Shown here piece after piece: positions 13,201-26,000 of a DNA stretch of 64,000 nucleotides. Origin of the DNA: Haemonchus contortus (Eukaryota > Nematoda > Chromadorea > Rhabditida > Trichostrongylidae); NCBI GenBank assembly GCA_000469685.2, contig LS997567.1, forward strand, positions 43,376,275-43,440,274. The letters are read 5' to 3'. Position numbers and translations under genes: made by a program. The notes under the pieces are model-generated. The model had not been told where the DNA came from, did not search any database, and worked only from the letters and a program-made list of their open reading frames with translations. Every line of letters starts with the position of its first letter. The stretch's first letter is position 1.

Positions 13201-16200
13201 ATTAGGTTGGCAAATAAGTCCTGCGACAAAAAATTTGAAGCGTTGAAAATTTGTGTCAACAGTGTGAACACGGTAGCAAGGGTTATAAACTTGTAGGACA
13301 TTCCCCGGGCAATCAACCCATGAGTGAATAATGGCACGCCTGTGGGCTTTCGCAGCATTACGGTCAGGAAATGGACAACACCCGATTCGTACCATCACCT
13401 TCTACTGAGCACGCCAAGGAAAAAACGCGGGTGTAGCGGCTCGAAATATCAGCAATCTATTCGATGCTAGCACTGCTCACCGATCGACGGTCAACAACCA
13501 GTTGGATCGCTTCACTGCGAGAGATACTAGCTTTCGGAGTAGCGCAAGCATCGTCCCTAAATTTAATAGCGGTTGAAGGAATACATTCACTGTGAGTTGC
13601 TAAACGCGGACTAGATGGACAGAGCTATCGCTTGCAACTATGATCCCATTTATTTGGCCAACGGGGTTAGAGAAGGGAGATCAAACCGTAAATCAGGCCC
13701 CTACAGTGGGACAACGCACGTCGAAAATTCGCTTTAGACTTACGTCAAAAGTTCACCGATCCCGCTTGGCTCCAGGTTACTCATCAGTCGTACTCCCGGA
13801 GTGCTCCTCCTTTTAACTACCATGTGCTCCGCCTTTTCGAGCATCCCATTGTGGAAAAGAAATTCGTAACTTAATGTGATCCAAAAACGGCAGTCAGTTG
13901 CTTCTTTGAGTCACGGCTCCCTCACTTCTGGAGAGATAGCATCAGTGATTGGCTCTAAGGATAAAAGAAGGTTGTTGACTTCTCTGGTAAAAAATTTTAC
14001 GAAAATTGATTAATATGAAAAAATTTAGAAATGATTGAAAAAAGGTCTCCATTTTGTCGCAGGACTTATTTGCCAACCTAATAGTTAATGTGGTTTGGAG
14101 TAGGCTCCATTAAAATTCTATTATTGAGGGCGTCAGCCCAGGAAATGTTTTGTCGTTGAACAATCTATCATCGAGTGGCATTTGTTAGTTTAATAAGGAA
14201 AATACGAAATTAACGAGTATCAGTGAATGAATGTGTCCTTCATGCTAAATGCATTTGCCCGAACTGACAGACAGACGAGCCTGTCAGCTTTTCTCGAATG
14301 CATGCGCTCTCAGAATCACCGTATAGAGAGAGGTTGGCAACGGTCGCCTTCCTTGAAAGGAAACAGGAAACCTCAGAGGATTTCATTTCCTCTCACGAGA
14401 GTAATTTGACATGCCGACTGTTTTTCTTTGGCATTGGTGGCACAGAAAAGCCAATATGGCCATGCTTTTCGCCTGAAATGCCCTGTTCTCAAACAAATGG
14501 CTGATTATTTTACTGCTTACATATTGTCTCTACAGAGGATGGCCCACCGGAGTGCTCCCGATTCCCTTCTCCATCAGATAGTAGCCTGATGAGCCCCTTA
14601 TAGTCACTGGCTCATGCGTTTTGATAGCTTGTTGTCTCTTCCCTTTCCCACATCCATCTTCCCTTAACTATCACGGCTAAATCTTCATTTTCTTGGGAAG
14701 TTCAATTTCAATTTCGAAGTTTCAAAATTTCAAATTTTCGAATAACTTTTCAGCCAGTTTATGATTTAACTTATCAGTCAACGATGAGAATACTCGCTGG
14801 ATCATTAGATGTTCGTACTGTAAGGGAGGATGAAAAAGCATCACTGGCTCAAGTCTGACCGAATTGGTCAGTGTCGTTTCGACCTCGTCTACCCGACCTT
14901 TTCCGCCACCTCCGTTCCGAGTTCTTGGCTTCTAACACAGTGTTCCGATACCGCAGTGAAAGAAAGCCTGATTTGGTAGCAAAGAGGGAGAGCCGGAGCC
15001 CCGCTATGTCTATCATTTCTTGAAAGCCGCACACCAACTCTCTCAGTGTCTTCCCGGCCCTGTTCAGATCATTTTGCACCACGCATATATGTACAATAAA
15101 GAGTATTTCTGGGGATTTTGCTAGTTACCGCTCTGAAGTCAGATTATGGTGAATTTTAACTTGGGATATGCTGTCTTACTGATTTTTCTAATACTGCTAC
15201 TACCGCCGATTGCATAGCGGCCTCGAATTCAGGCCCTAAAGAACGACTCCGTTAAAACCAAGGCTTAGATAGGTGGAGGGACAACATATTTTCAGAATCT
15301 TTCATTACTTTTTGATATCATTCAAATCTTCCAGTATGGTAGCAAGGAATAGCTCAAAAAACAGTTGATGAATGCAACGACAAAGCGAATCGTCACCATC
15401 AAAATTGAACATTTTTCCTTTCATTTTGTGACATATCTGGTTGATTTATGTTTGACGTTAATTGACAATTTAGCACAGCACATTTTATAGAATGCTTCAT
15501 GAAAGGAAATTAGTACTTCTACTGCTTTCCCAATGCCAAAACTGTCCAATAATGTAAGAATATTAGCTGCTCATATAACTGAGTTTGTTGTTGTCTTGAA
15601 CTCTTCACGAGGTTTGTAAATAACCATTATTAGGCTGACGTTTTTTTTTTTTGAAAACCTCGTGAAGAGTTCAAGACAACAACAAGCTCAGTAATATAAT
15701 CATGCTGAGGTTCATAGAAAGCGTACATGGAAATTAGCTGCTCAGTTGTAACTCTCTATCTACAGTGGGAAGTTCTAAACAGCAAAATCTGATTACCATT
15801 TTTTAATAAGTTTTATTTCTTGCTATGCTGGTTACAGTGCCAAGGAGTTGCTTTACGAATCTCATCTCAACCTAGCTGTGGCTACTTGGGCTCAAAGTAT
15901 CCCCCCGCTATTTACGATCCCATTCCAGACGTTGGCAGACGAGCTAATGACCGTACGACCACATCTGTTTCGATTCGCCAGCGATGCAACGGAAAACGAC
16001 GAAGAGGCCTTGGCTGAAATACTCGCGGTCAATGATCAGGTGAGAACTGAGAAGGTAATGCTCATTCAACTGATAGTTGACCAAAACAGGGCCCACCCTA
16101 ATGGTGGGGACTTTGAGGCATCCTGTCAAACGATCCTTCCGTATTCATTCGGATTGAAGCTTTAGAGAAGCTTTCCCACTCAACTTTTTCCTATCACTTT

Positions 16201-19200
16201 TCGTAGCAGGGACTCTTGCACATTTGGCTACTTAGACACTATCGTGGGAGCTTCCCACTAAAGAAGCTGTAGAAGTGACAGAGGAGGTGGGACCAGGTCC
16301 TCTCTGGAAAACGGTAACTGATACGAATGATGTACGTCTAAAACGGAGATGCCATTATCCTACAAACAGGATATGGAGTAGAATGGGCATCAGAAATGTG
16401 CTTTTAGGTTATTACGGGACAATGTGATTGTACTCATCGCCAAGGAGGTTCAACTACAACGAGTAAAAGCTAGATGGACCTCCTCTTGGGCAGTCATCGG
16501 TGTTACCAGCACTTCAAAATAAGTCCAAAAATGCCAGAGCTGAAGCGGCCTTTTATTTGTTCCTCGCAAACGAGCGTCAAAATTGAGCCACTTGTTTGGT
16601 TTCAAGTCATTTACGTATTCCTGTGGATGCTTCCCAGCCTAACTTGTTTTCCCCTTCATCGATCTGTTTTCTATTGTTTGGTTGAGACAAAGATTACCAA
16701 GCCAAGTACTGAAGAACCATCGATTTTTCGACGATGTCTTTATTGGTAGTGGAATGCCAGTGGAAATGGGTCCTGTAGCGGAAGATTACACCATGGGACA
16801 CGATCTTAAGCGCCAGACTAGACCGCGATAGTATGTTTACGCCGGAAGGACGAACTCCGCCACTCAGTGCCGGCATAGAATATTTGATGAGCAAGTAATA
16901 TAAAAGTCATGGAAATCCGGTTTCAGTCGATTCTTTGATGGCCTCTGACAATATCGACTTTTCGGACAAGATCTGAGCTGGATACATGTGCGCTGTTGTT
17001 GCAGTGGTCCAAAGTATTAGTGCGACTGATTGCATTACTGCAAATTTCCCTTGTGCCTGTGAAGTGCCGTCCGTCGCGTTGTGTTGACGAAGTGGAATCC
17101 TGGGCCCAGGATCGCGGTTATTCTCCGTTCCACTGTTGTCGGCCATTACATCGGGATACTGCATTGTGCAGGGCGATAAATCTCAGACCTTGACAAGAGG
17201 GAGGACGAACGGATGCCTGTGCGGACGAGTCGACTGAAATTCTTCCACCGAATACATTGATGAATGAGGATTAGTGTTGTTGGAGTGCGTGATGGCGAAA
17301 AACAAATTAGCCGCGCCGATGCTTCGTTGTCGTGTTCGGAAGAATTGAGAGCTGCACGAGGTGGGAGGTGGGAGGTTGAGAAGGCGCCGAGCAGCAGCGA
17401 CCACGCCGACAGCGACTTCTGCACCAGCCCGTCCAGCCAACATTGCCAACCGGGCAGTGGCAGTGACAGCGTCGTCAGCAGCCGATGACATCCCTTCGGC
17501 TATGTACTCGGCTGCATATTGTTTCGTTTGAATGTTCGATCTCGGGCTCGTGTTGAGCCGCAGCATCTCGTCCTTCTTCTAGCTGCTGCCACCAGCGACG
17601 TTGATTGATTAGATTCGCGCCGATTTCTCAGAGGTCCGTGTCCGTTGGCTACATAATCCATCGGTACCTGGGCCCTGCATTTTCAAACTGGTTACCATGT
17701 TTCAGGTTTGTTACTTCTTTGAGATTCACTTCACCGCTTTTGTGCAATATTTCCTGACTGGTTATATAACTAGAAAGGGGATATAGTGATCGAGTATAGC
17801 CTAAAAGAGCTCTGGAATCTAAGGAAATTTAATAGCCCCTGTTCACAGCTGTTTTTTCTTTGCACAAGATTATTTTAGCGATTTTATGGTTCATTTTCCA
17901 CCGTACGTGGGCATTATCATCAGAACAATTGAACCCAATGGAATCCGTCCAGATTAAATTCCGCTTTTGAGATCATTACCGGTAGACAACGTGCTTAATT
18001 AACCGAAAAGAAAAAATTGGAAATTCAAGCGTTATTCCAGCGTCTTCTCTTTTGTCTGTTTAATTTGAAAATTAAATAATGAAAAAATTCAAGGTGAATC
18101 AGCTGATCCAAAAGTATCGTAATTTTTCGCAAACGGGACGACTTCGTCAACATAATGGAGGAACATCTGAAGAGTCTGCAGGTAAAATGAACCTCCATCA
18201 AAAAAGTAGAACTTTTTTTATTCATTCTTAACTCCGTTCCAGATTTACTTGGACCCGAAACCGGTGAAGCCCTTGTTGCACCAACATCATCTACCGTACC
18301 ATTAGACTTCACTACAGACGATTTTTTGGAGCAAAAATGTAAAGATATGACGAGTACCAGCACAGAATTCGCAGATGTTCCTTTCATTGGATTTGACAGG
18401 GTGAGCAGATGGTCCGATTATCATGTGTTCATAGCTCAGACTTGTCTAGCCATTCTTATACAAAGTAATGCATAAAACGAGGTCAATCCTAGTCAGCCTG
18501 ATCCCGCTGCCTTATACGTCAGCCCGTAAATCTGTGAAAAACGAAGTTATGAGGTGTCACAAGAGTAATTTGGGGCTCATTGAGATTTGCTTGAAGACTG
18601 GGTTGGCTTGGAAAACACGAGGTAACTGGATGGTGGGGGGATGCCCCTCTGGGCTACATGTCTGTTCTTACCTAACTATTTTGAGAATGGAAAAATCGAG
18701 CCCACTTTTTTTTCCATTCGAGCCTATTGTCTCTCAAAATCTCATTTAAGACTAAGTACAATCAATCTCACAGCAAACAGGTGTCTGTATTTCGGCTGTC
18801 TAGCCATGTGGGCGATGCTTCACATTACGCAGCTTTTTCTGAAAGATTCTCTGAAATGAAGTGGATTGTTACTGAACCTTCCCAGACGGGTGATATCATT
18901 CGGACTACGCTCGACTCATATTCTTCACAAAAAATGCCATATTATTTATTTTGCCGTTCAAAGATGATGTGATTCCTTCATAACAAGCGTTTTACTGCTG
19001 TCTGGGTTGTTGGTAGCCATTTAGAACGGAGCTCATTCCTTCAGCAATTCCACTAATTGACACCGGTAACTAATTTTCTAGAATAGATGGCTGCTAGAGA
19101 ACATGAAACACCCATGGGATGAGGTATTGAGCGCGTTACCACTGTTTTAAGGGGAATAACAGCTAGTTTTCGATGTTTCGTCTCAGGTAAGGGCGCATAG

Positions 19201-22200
19201 GGACTGATACCTATCATAATCTTGAAAGAGGAAAATAAGAGAAATGAAACAAGATAAGCCGACCGATGTATTAGCTTTAAATAGTCATGAGAGCGTGGGA
19301 ATTAAACCTCTCGCAAGGTTGGCAGTTTATGGACAGAACCTCGGCCTCGGACGGGACTCGAACCCGTGCCTGTCCTATCCGGGCACAAGCCAAGTCACAA
19401 GTCACAAGTACCCAAAACATCAAGTCAAAACAAGTTATAAGCCTCTCATTTTAAATTGCTTCCTATGTCTCCAGGTAGCTTAATGGTGTGCGTTTCAGTC
19501 CATGACTCCAGCCTTACCGAGAAAAGTAAAGTCACCGTCACAGCCGACTGCTTCCGTTCTAGACGATCTCAGTACCCTGATCGATGGAGATCTTTTCGCT
19601 GCTAAACCAGCATCTCCAGCCACGTACGTCTGGAAAGTAAAGTCTTTTATTGCTGAAATTAATAAAAACCCTTTCAGGTTTAAGCCAACCAAGCCAACCC
19701 TAAATGATCTCTGCACTTCATCATCAGTCTCAAATGTCTCCATAAGTCCGCTAGATGCTCTAGCGAAATCCAATTTCGAGGTATGTGTTTGGGCACTTGA
19801 AGATACAAAATTCAATTTAGAAAGTCATGAGACTGCTTTGAAATTAATTCAACCTATGCACGATTCCGCTCAGCCCAGCTTTATGAATGTCTAAGGTTTC
19901 ATCTATGAAAGGAAAATCCCAGTTGTATCTGCAGCCAAACGATTTCTTCCCAGAAATTCATTCTGTACAACTTAATTTCAAACGATTCACAGCTTGTAAA
20001 AAAAGAAATGACGAGAGTTTTCGGCTTCTGATGTTGCTGACTTCCATTATGGGGACCTCATAGCTATTAATGCTACTCTAGGGGCATATTTACAGTTTTT
20101 CAAGGTTTCTAGGAGACATCGCTTTGGCCTGAACATCATCAAGTGACATCCCAGTGGCACGACTATATAATATTTTTGTTTTTGTGTGTATGATGCTCTA
20201 AGTAGTGGCTATGTACAAAGCCTTTTTTCGATGAGAGGACCGGGATATTGAGTATACATACCTGGGCTCAGATGGCATAGTGACAAATGGAGCTAGCGCA
20301 CGCAGTCAGTGGATGGGCCAGCCAACCGAACTTGCTACTTTCATGATGTTATTGAATTAGCGCCAGACGTGTTCGGAACGGTGGAAACACTAACTTGTGC
20401 ACACCGTCTAGAGTTCTAGTTTAAGTTTCTGTATAGGTCAAATAAATGTCACTGCCGAATGTGAATCGAACGCATGGCGCGACCCAGAAAAAACTAAATC
20501 TTTGTCGAAAGTTTTCTTGTAGTTATTGCTTTCGCCGACGGGATATCTGTCAGTAAATGAATTTCAACTTTTTTCAGAGCGAATTGCTTTCAATATTGCC
20601 AGAAAAGATCTCATTCGATCCAAGATCAGTACAAATAGGTGAATTTTTTTGGGTGGAACACTTTTTTTCGAGTTATTCCTTAAAAGTTATGTAGGATAGC
20701 TATAGGATAGCATATCTGAAAATAGCTCAATCTTAAAAAGAGATGGACAACGGAAAGTGGTTATAAAATCTTTGTTTCAGCTTGCACGCCTCCAAAAACG
20801 GTGCTAAACAAACAAAATATTCTTATAATGTTATATAAGTAAGTTCAAGTACTCTATATCGAAAATCGGCACAGCGCTTAGAGCGCTTAGAGAATGATTT
20901 TCAGCTGCGTCCCTCAACCAAATCCTACTACTCGCAGTTTCATAGTGGCGATTATCAATGCGAATGTGGACACACTTAGGCATCTTCGATTGAGCATGAG
21001 CACATCTAATAAGGTTTGTTTTGCTTACATTATTTATTTACTAGTATCGGCCGTAGTGATGAAATGCGTTCCATGACTGACACTGAAAAGAACATCTACA
21101 TTAAACGAGTTCCAAGTGGGTATAGCTATCTGCTGGGTTGACAGGCGCTGCAGTTGTGAAAAACAATACTTCTGCTGCGGTTCTGCTTCCTATCCCTCTC
21201 TCTCCTTTGGAAGAAGTCCCGTTGACGGGATAATCTGGACTTATTAGACACCTGGAAGGCTTCTTTGGGTTTTAGATCAGCTCAGTTTTGTATTATCGAT
21301 TTACCGCCCAAGCTGTCGCACTGTCGTGGGCCATTCTTCGCCGTTATTACAGCTCTAACGTTCTCCATACAGCTCAATCGATATGCGATCATTACTTTAG
21401 GCATAGTACTACTGTTATTACATTATACTTCTATTCCTGTACTCCTTACCTGCTGCTTCATTCTGCTACATTCCTTCGCGCGCGGGCGTCCCTCTAGCCA
21501 CGACGCGATAATTTCGATCCTGCTGCACCACACCCAATCACCTGCAGCCCTCCCTTTGAAGTTTGGCCATACCCTTATTTATGACAGTTGACTTTTAAGA
21601 GTTGCTTATTGCCTGAATTTAATTTTTTTCTTTTTCAGAAAGCCTCTGTTCGCCTCGAAGACAAGGGTCCAATCGACTTGATCGGTGTGTCACCGTTGGC
21701 CCCTGTAGCCACAGTATATTTGATGCTCTACGTGCTCTTACTGGATGAAATTCACGAGGTATTCGAGCATTTCCTCAAGTTTTTGGAAAATTTTTATCAA
21801 AACAACGAAGTCAAGTATGTTACATTACTGCAAGGTATAAAAAACTAGAATACCTTTGCGTTAAATCCGTGCCAAAGAAGTATCCGTAGTACTTACGGGA
21901 CTAGCACGCTCCAGTCCTACCCTGAGTTTATCATGAAATTTGAATTTCCACCCGATCGTAAGCGGAACATACGCTACCAGCTGTATGCCCTCGATCATTC
22001 GGATTTTGATCCTGTTATTTCGGACAGGTCATCTTTTCTGGGTGGCCCAGGATTAAGTTCTTTGGATAGGATCGACTCTCAGCATTAAAATCTTCCCGTC
22101 ATTTCAGCTTCTGATAAATTATTTCTTCAGTAACCGCAAATTTATTTAACAAACTTCCCACGTTTTCACCCACTTCAACACACACCTTTCTTTTGATTCA

Positions 22201-22288
22201 CCGATTTCAGGTGGACTTGGATTTCTCGTTGACGTATACACAACAATTTGAAAGGTCAATAACTGGAAACATTGTTCTTCAGCTGTAA
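7260..22288 (+). CDS. GGA: GGA: ARF-binding, gamma-adaptin-ear-containing clathrin adaptor
   Basis: GGA proteins recruit clathrin and sort acidic-dileucine cargo at the trans-Golgi network in an ARF-GTP-dependent way. Nineteen phase-consistent exons give 606 aa, within the family range: 7260-7305, 7378-7457, 8756-8839, 8983-9108, 9204-9275, 9406-9484, 9746-9873, 10093-10245, 15929-16039, 18094-18181, 18243-18400, 19082-19123, 19499-19623, 19678-19780, 20578-20638, 20781-20838, 20905-21013, 21639-21758, 22211-22288. VHS domain is about residues 1-160 (GKFRFLNQIVKLITPKYLG). GAT domain is about 165-320 (ARLLKELLNSTNPEDLQAAN; RPHLFRFASD; ALAEILAVNDQ). A Ser/Pro-rich hinge follows, then the GAE ear from about 466 to the end. 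The nematode counterpart is, as I recall, apt-9. Exons 9, 10 and 12 are the least certain. Introns 8 (5.7 kb) and 9 (2.1 kb) are large. Confidence 0.9.
13202..14081 (+). mobile_element. Internally deleted mariner relic (880 bp) in GGA intron 8
   Basis: The 30-bp perfect inverted ends begin TTAGGTTGGCAAATAAGTCC at 13202 and end with its complement at 14081. TA lies on both sides (13200-13201, 14082-14083). Inside, on the plus strand, weak transposase remnants can be read near 13435-13580 (VAARNISNLFDAS, STVNNQLDRF), resembling the helix-turn-helix part, but stops are frequent. At 880 bp it is about 400 bp shorter than complete elements. Near-perfect ends with a rotted interior suggest a non-autonomous copy mobilised in trans. 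Confidence 0.9.
15575..15696. mobile_element. Short hairpin / foldback element in GGA intron 8
   Basis: Two arms of about 38-40 bases are near-perfect reverse complements (left arm contains GTTGTTGTCTTGAACTCTTC, right arm ends near 15696). They are separated by about 38 bases with a T run. The total is about 120 bp. It looks like a miniature inverted-repeat element. No coding content. Confidence 0.75.
16990..17700. other. GC-rich island in GGA intron 9
   Basis: This stretch is clearly richer in G+C than the surrounding intron and keeps open frames on both strands. One minus-strand frame starts MQSVALILWTTATTA, a signal-peptide-like run, and ends at 16907. A plus-strand frame 17264-17488 is rich in Ser codons ending in C. 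None shows a family match or convincing splice sites. At 17698 ATGTTTCAG is followed by GTTTGT and would splice in phase 0 to GGA exon 10, so an internal promoter is conceivable. This is inference only. Confidence 0.3.
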
Positions 22289-22381
22289 CCGTGTTCTATG
22301 AATGTTGTCATGAGCTTTAGCTCATTTCTGTATGAATAACAATGATGAATCGCCCATATCGTGATCGTTGCAGATTATGCA

Positions 22382-22387
22382 AATAAA
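22382..22387 (+). promoter_or_regulatory. Poly(A) signal of GGA
   Basis: AATAAA about 95 bases after the GGA stop codon, supporting the chosen last exon. Confidence 0.65.
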
Positions 22388-22564
22388 AATTATTTTTCAG
22401 ATCTCTGGATTTTCTTGTGAAGGTTTTTTACTATAGGATCGAATAGAGAACAAAATTGTGGAGGCTCCATCTTGCGGGAAGAAATCTTTTTAGCGATGAT
22501 TAGCTCTGTTTCTTGGGGTGCCTTAGACTCCCCGTTAAGAGTCATTCGTTTGGGTATGTGGTCT

Positions 22565-22674
22565 ACAAAATAGCCCCCAATGATCAGCCAATTTTACAAG
22601 TCAGTGCTCCTATCCTCCCATATGGGTGCGGTATTGGTCAGGGGAAATTGGCTGATCATGGGGGCTATTTTTGT
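22565..22674. mobile_element. Miniature inverted-repeat element, 110 bp
   Basis: The ends ACAAAATAGCCCCCAATGAT (22565) and its near-complement at 22645-22674 form 30-base arms differing by one or two indels, with a 50-base centre. No coding content. Confidence 0.75.
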
Positions 22675-22798
22675 TGATCTGGGCAGGTACCATTCGGATA
22701 TCAGATCCCAGGGTTATGCCTGTAATGATGCACGGCATTGAGCTCTGGCGCTGACATCACAACAATTGCTAAGCTCGAGAGCTTTTTGGGAGAATGTC

Positions 22799-23070
22799 CG
22801 TTGCGCGTGTCCGTCGAAATTAGGTCACCCCGCCCACTTCGCGCGCGGCGCATCATACTGAGGTCTCGAGATGAAATTATAGTACGACTAAGTGTCACTG
22901 GAGCAAACGATTTGCATTCGCCTTTGTTATCTTTTTCTTGAACTGACTGCCGTGGACCAAACGCAAAGCGTATGCCCCACTGACAATTGCGACGTCTGTC
23001 AAGTATGGCGGGCGGACTCGCCGCGTGCGACGGCTGCGGCGTGACCTAGTTTCGACGGACACGCGCAACG
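22799..23070. mobile_element. GC-rich foldback element, 272 bp
   Basis: Arms at 22799-22828 and 23041-23070 (outer part CGTTGCGCGTGTCCGTCGAA) are reverse complements with one mismatch in 30 bases. The interior is GC-rich (GCGCGCGGCGC, GGCGGGCGGACTCGCC), unlike the AT-rich surroundings, which suggests recent insertion. No ORF of note. Confidence 0.75.
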
Positions 23071-26000
23071 AAGCGCACCCGAGCTCTTTGTGAACAGCGC
23101 ATTGACGCTTACTGAGTAATTGACGAATTATTGATTTCTTATCATTCACTAAGTCATTCGAGCCGAGCGAATAAAGCATAAACGCTGCAAACAAGGAAGT
23201 CATTTAGCAAATATAGCGAGGGCGGCGCAGAATTTCCTCGTAATAAATAGGTACTTCCTATTTTGTATGGTTGCGAAATTATCAGCACAATAACAAATCT
23301 CAGTTTAATAACAGATTCGACGATAAACATACTGTTTCCTGGCGACTACGTTTGTTTTCACAGCCTTTCATCATCGAGATCCGCTTCCTTCAACAATATC
23401 AGGTTACTCATCTGAATATCCCTGACTGTTCCACCATCCTCGCATGCCCTGGTTATAACTGCTGCTTACTGATAGAGTGTACCTTGAACACGCTTCTTTT
23501 AACTTGTATTCAAATTGTAATCATTCATTCGGGAATTTGGGCCCAGAATACTGCGACGTGCTCAGCCATATGACAATGACTGTCTGGAGGAAACGGCAGG
23601 CTTTCAACAAGCTATTATATCCAAACATCTGTTTGGGAGGAATAGATGTGATTTCACTACAATTTTACTACCTGAAATCTAGAAGATCCTACCCTAACGC
23701 CCTAGCGAACCATTCACTGCCAAGAGTGTGAGGGGCTCACCAAGCTCAATACAGGGCCCCTTTTATCGAAATTATACTTGAGTGTCCATGCTTTTACAAT
23801 TTTTAATACTGAACCATTTTTCCGTGCAATAATTTGCAAAACTCGGACATTAACAGTTTCCACGAAGATTCAAAGAACTATCTTTAGAAACTTCATTGTG
23901 TGCTATAATGAGAACAACGATGGCTCATTGTCTGCTTTTGTTCCAGTAATGCTATTAGTCAGACCTATTCAGAGGATTTCGCTCTTCTGAAAATGTTTTC
24001 TCATCCAATTATCACACAGAGTATCACATCTATTTTAATGTTCCGGATCTCTTGGGACTGAAGTCATACCGTCATTCCCTCTGAATTACCAAGAGCCTCG
24101 TTATTTTAGTGATCCCTGTGGAACTTTAGTGAAGAAACCAAAAATTCCCACTGGGGAAGACATAGTGGCCCCAGTTACTGCCAAAGTTCAGAGCGTCCCT
24201 AGGGAACTATTCAATAAAAGAAATTTATCTGTCACTAGTAGTTTTCCAGTGGGAACACGCTTTCAATCAAATCTCCCTTATTTCGCTGATGTTCAATTGT
24301 TTAAAAACCAAGTCGGTCCTTGTTATACCACATAAAAAGTACATCGCTCCGAAAGTGTCCCTCTGCTTGTCCCTGACGTATGAGAAGTATGAGAAGATGC
24401 CAATCACACGATGAAGAAGCCATGTTGCCCCTATCTGCTGCTTCTTTTGAGGCTTCAACTTTCGATTCTTGTTATTTGGTGAAGCCTAACGGCAGCCGAA
24501 ATCAGGAAGTGAAGAGAATTTGTTTGTTACGTCGTTTGAAAGTTCCTCGCCGTTGTCCTCCACTACGAGTCTTCATCTTTTTAGAATTCCTTTTTTTGCT
24601 ATCCAAAATCGAGAGTTACGGAGGTTTTTTGTGTGACCGTCCACCTTACATAAAGGAATAGTTGTCAATGCCGATATGTTATCCTGTGGTGTTCAATGAA
24701 TATCTAAGTATATGTGGTATTATATTGCCTCAGTTTAATTACTTTACTTACCAACTAGGTAATTTAAGTCCTTATATTTCGTTCAGTTCCCTCTCCCACA
24801 TGCATTTTGACTTTGGCAGCAATAAAAACTTTGGCCGACTACTTCAGTTCGTGGCAACGCGTGAGGGTTATTCATCAGGAACTTCATCGGAATGTACCAG
24901 ATAATTGACGTTAATACTCCCAGAGAGGCCTTCCCACAACCGATGTCTTTCAGAAGAGACCTGCCCTTTCTGGGAAAGCGCTAAAGAATGGCATTTGAAG
25001 AATAGGTTCACTAGAACGTGAGCCTAAGTACTTATTTAAGTCATTTGTTTCTATCACCAAGTCATCTTTGTTCCTTCTTTCGCAGAATGAGCCATGTACT
25101 TACCCGATACTGTTTAATCCACTAACGGTATCTCCCACACATTTGACTCAGCTATTCTGCTTGCCGTTACTCAATAAAGCCCCTGACCTTATCGAGTGTA
25201 CCCTTCTGTTGACAGTGAAAGTTGAGCTCTAGTGCTAGGCGGTGACCATGGTTGTGCCGATGCTTCCCTCTTGGCCTATCTAACAACGTGATTTTTTCAT
25301 TACAGCTGTTCCTTTTCTATGTTTTTCTTACAAGGATAGGTCAGATCCGGCACGCCCCGTCCAGACTTCAAACTTTGTGAGAGCCTCGGACTCACCAGCT
25401 TTCAACACAATCCGTGCCCGTGCCGAGCTTCCGTTTTCGTCTTCCAACCAGAACGTCTCACATTTCATGCCATTTGCTCCCTGGGCGCTTCTAATGGCAT
25501 CGTGCTTCTTCCCTCTTATCAATGACTTTAGAAGTTCTTCACTGTAAGGCCCTGTAAAGCTTCACTTCGAAACATTGAAAGTGAACTTGAAGTGGCTCAA
25601 GTACTCATAAATTAAAAATCTTATTTTTATAGGAGAAGTTACCGCTGACACCTCAGAACTGGTTTGTTTACCTTTTTAATTTTTCCCAAGACAACTTGAA
25701 AAAACGGTGTTGATGTCCATTGCTACGGGGCGGAAAAGCAGCGATATCACAAGCTCGATAAATCAACAGCAAATAAAATACAAGAATAAGTTAATAATTG
25801 ATAATATAGCATAATAAGTAACATAACTACATAAACACAAATTAAATCATGAGGAGCACTTCTCTGGATTGCTCTCGTTCATAGGAACATTCAAGTTCTT
25901 CTTATCGAGGTTAACTGCTCGAAAAACGACTTCTTCATTTGAATTTACTTTCGAATGTTCCTTTCATTCATGTGAAAGCTTTGGTAAAGATCCCAAAAGG

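Noticed and set aside
15838..15928. Open frame upstream of GGA exon 9 (KELLYESHLNLAVATWAQ)
   Set aside because: Using its acceptor breaks the phase with exon 8 and inserts residues into the GAT domain. The acceptor CCCATTCCAG at 15928 fits phase and family.
17183..17566. 127-aa minus-strand ORF rich in Ala/Arg
   Set aside because: It lies in the GC-rich island where several frames stay open by composition. No family match, no splice sites, and the opposite frame is equally good.
19343..19375. tRNA gene on the minus strand
   Set aside because: Only the T-arm is present; no acceptor-stem partner, D-arm or anticodon arm can be folded.
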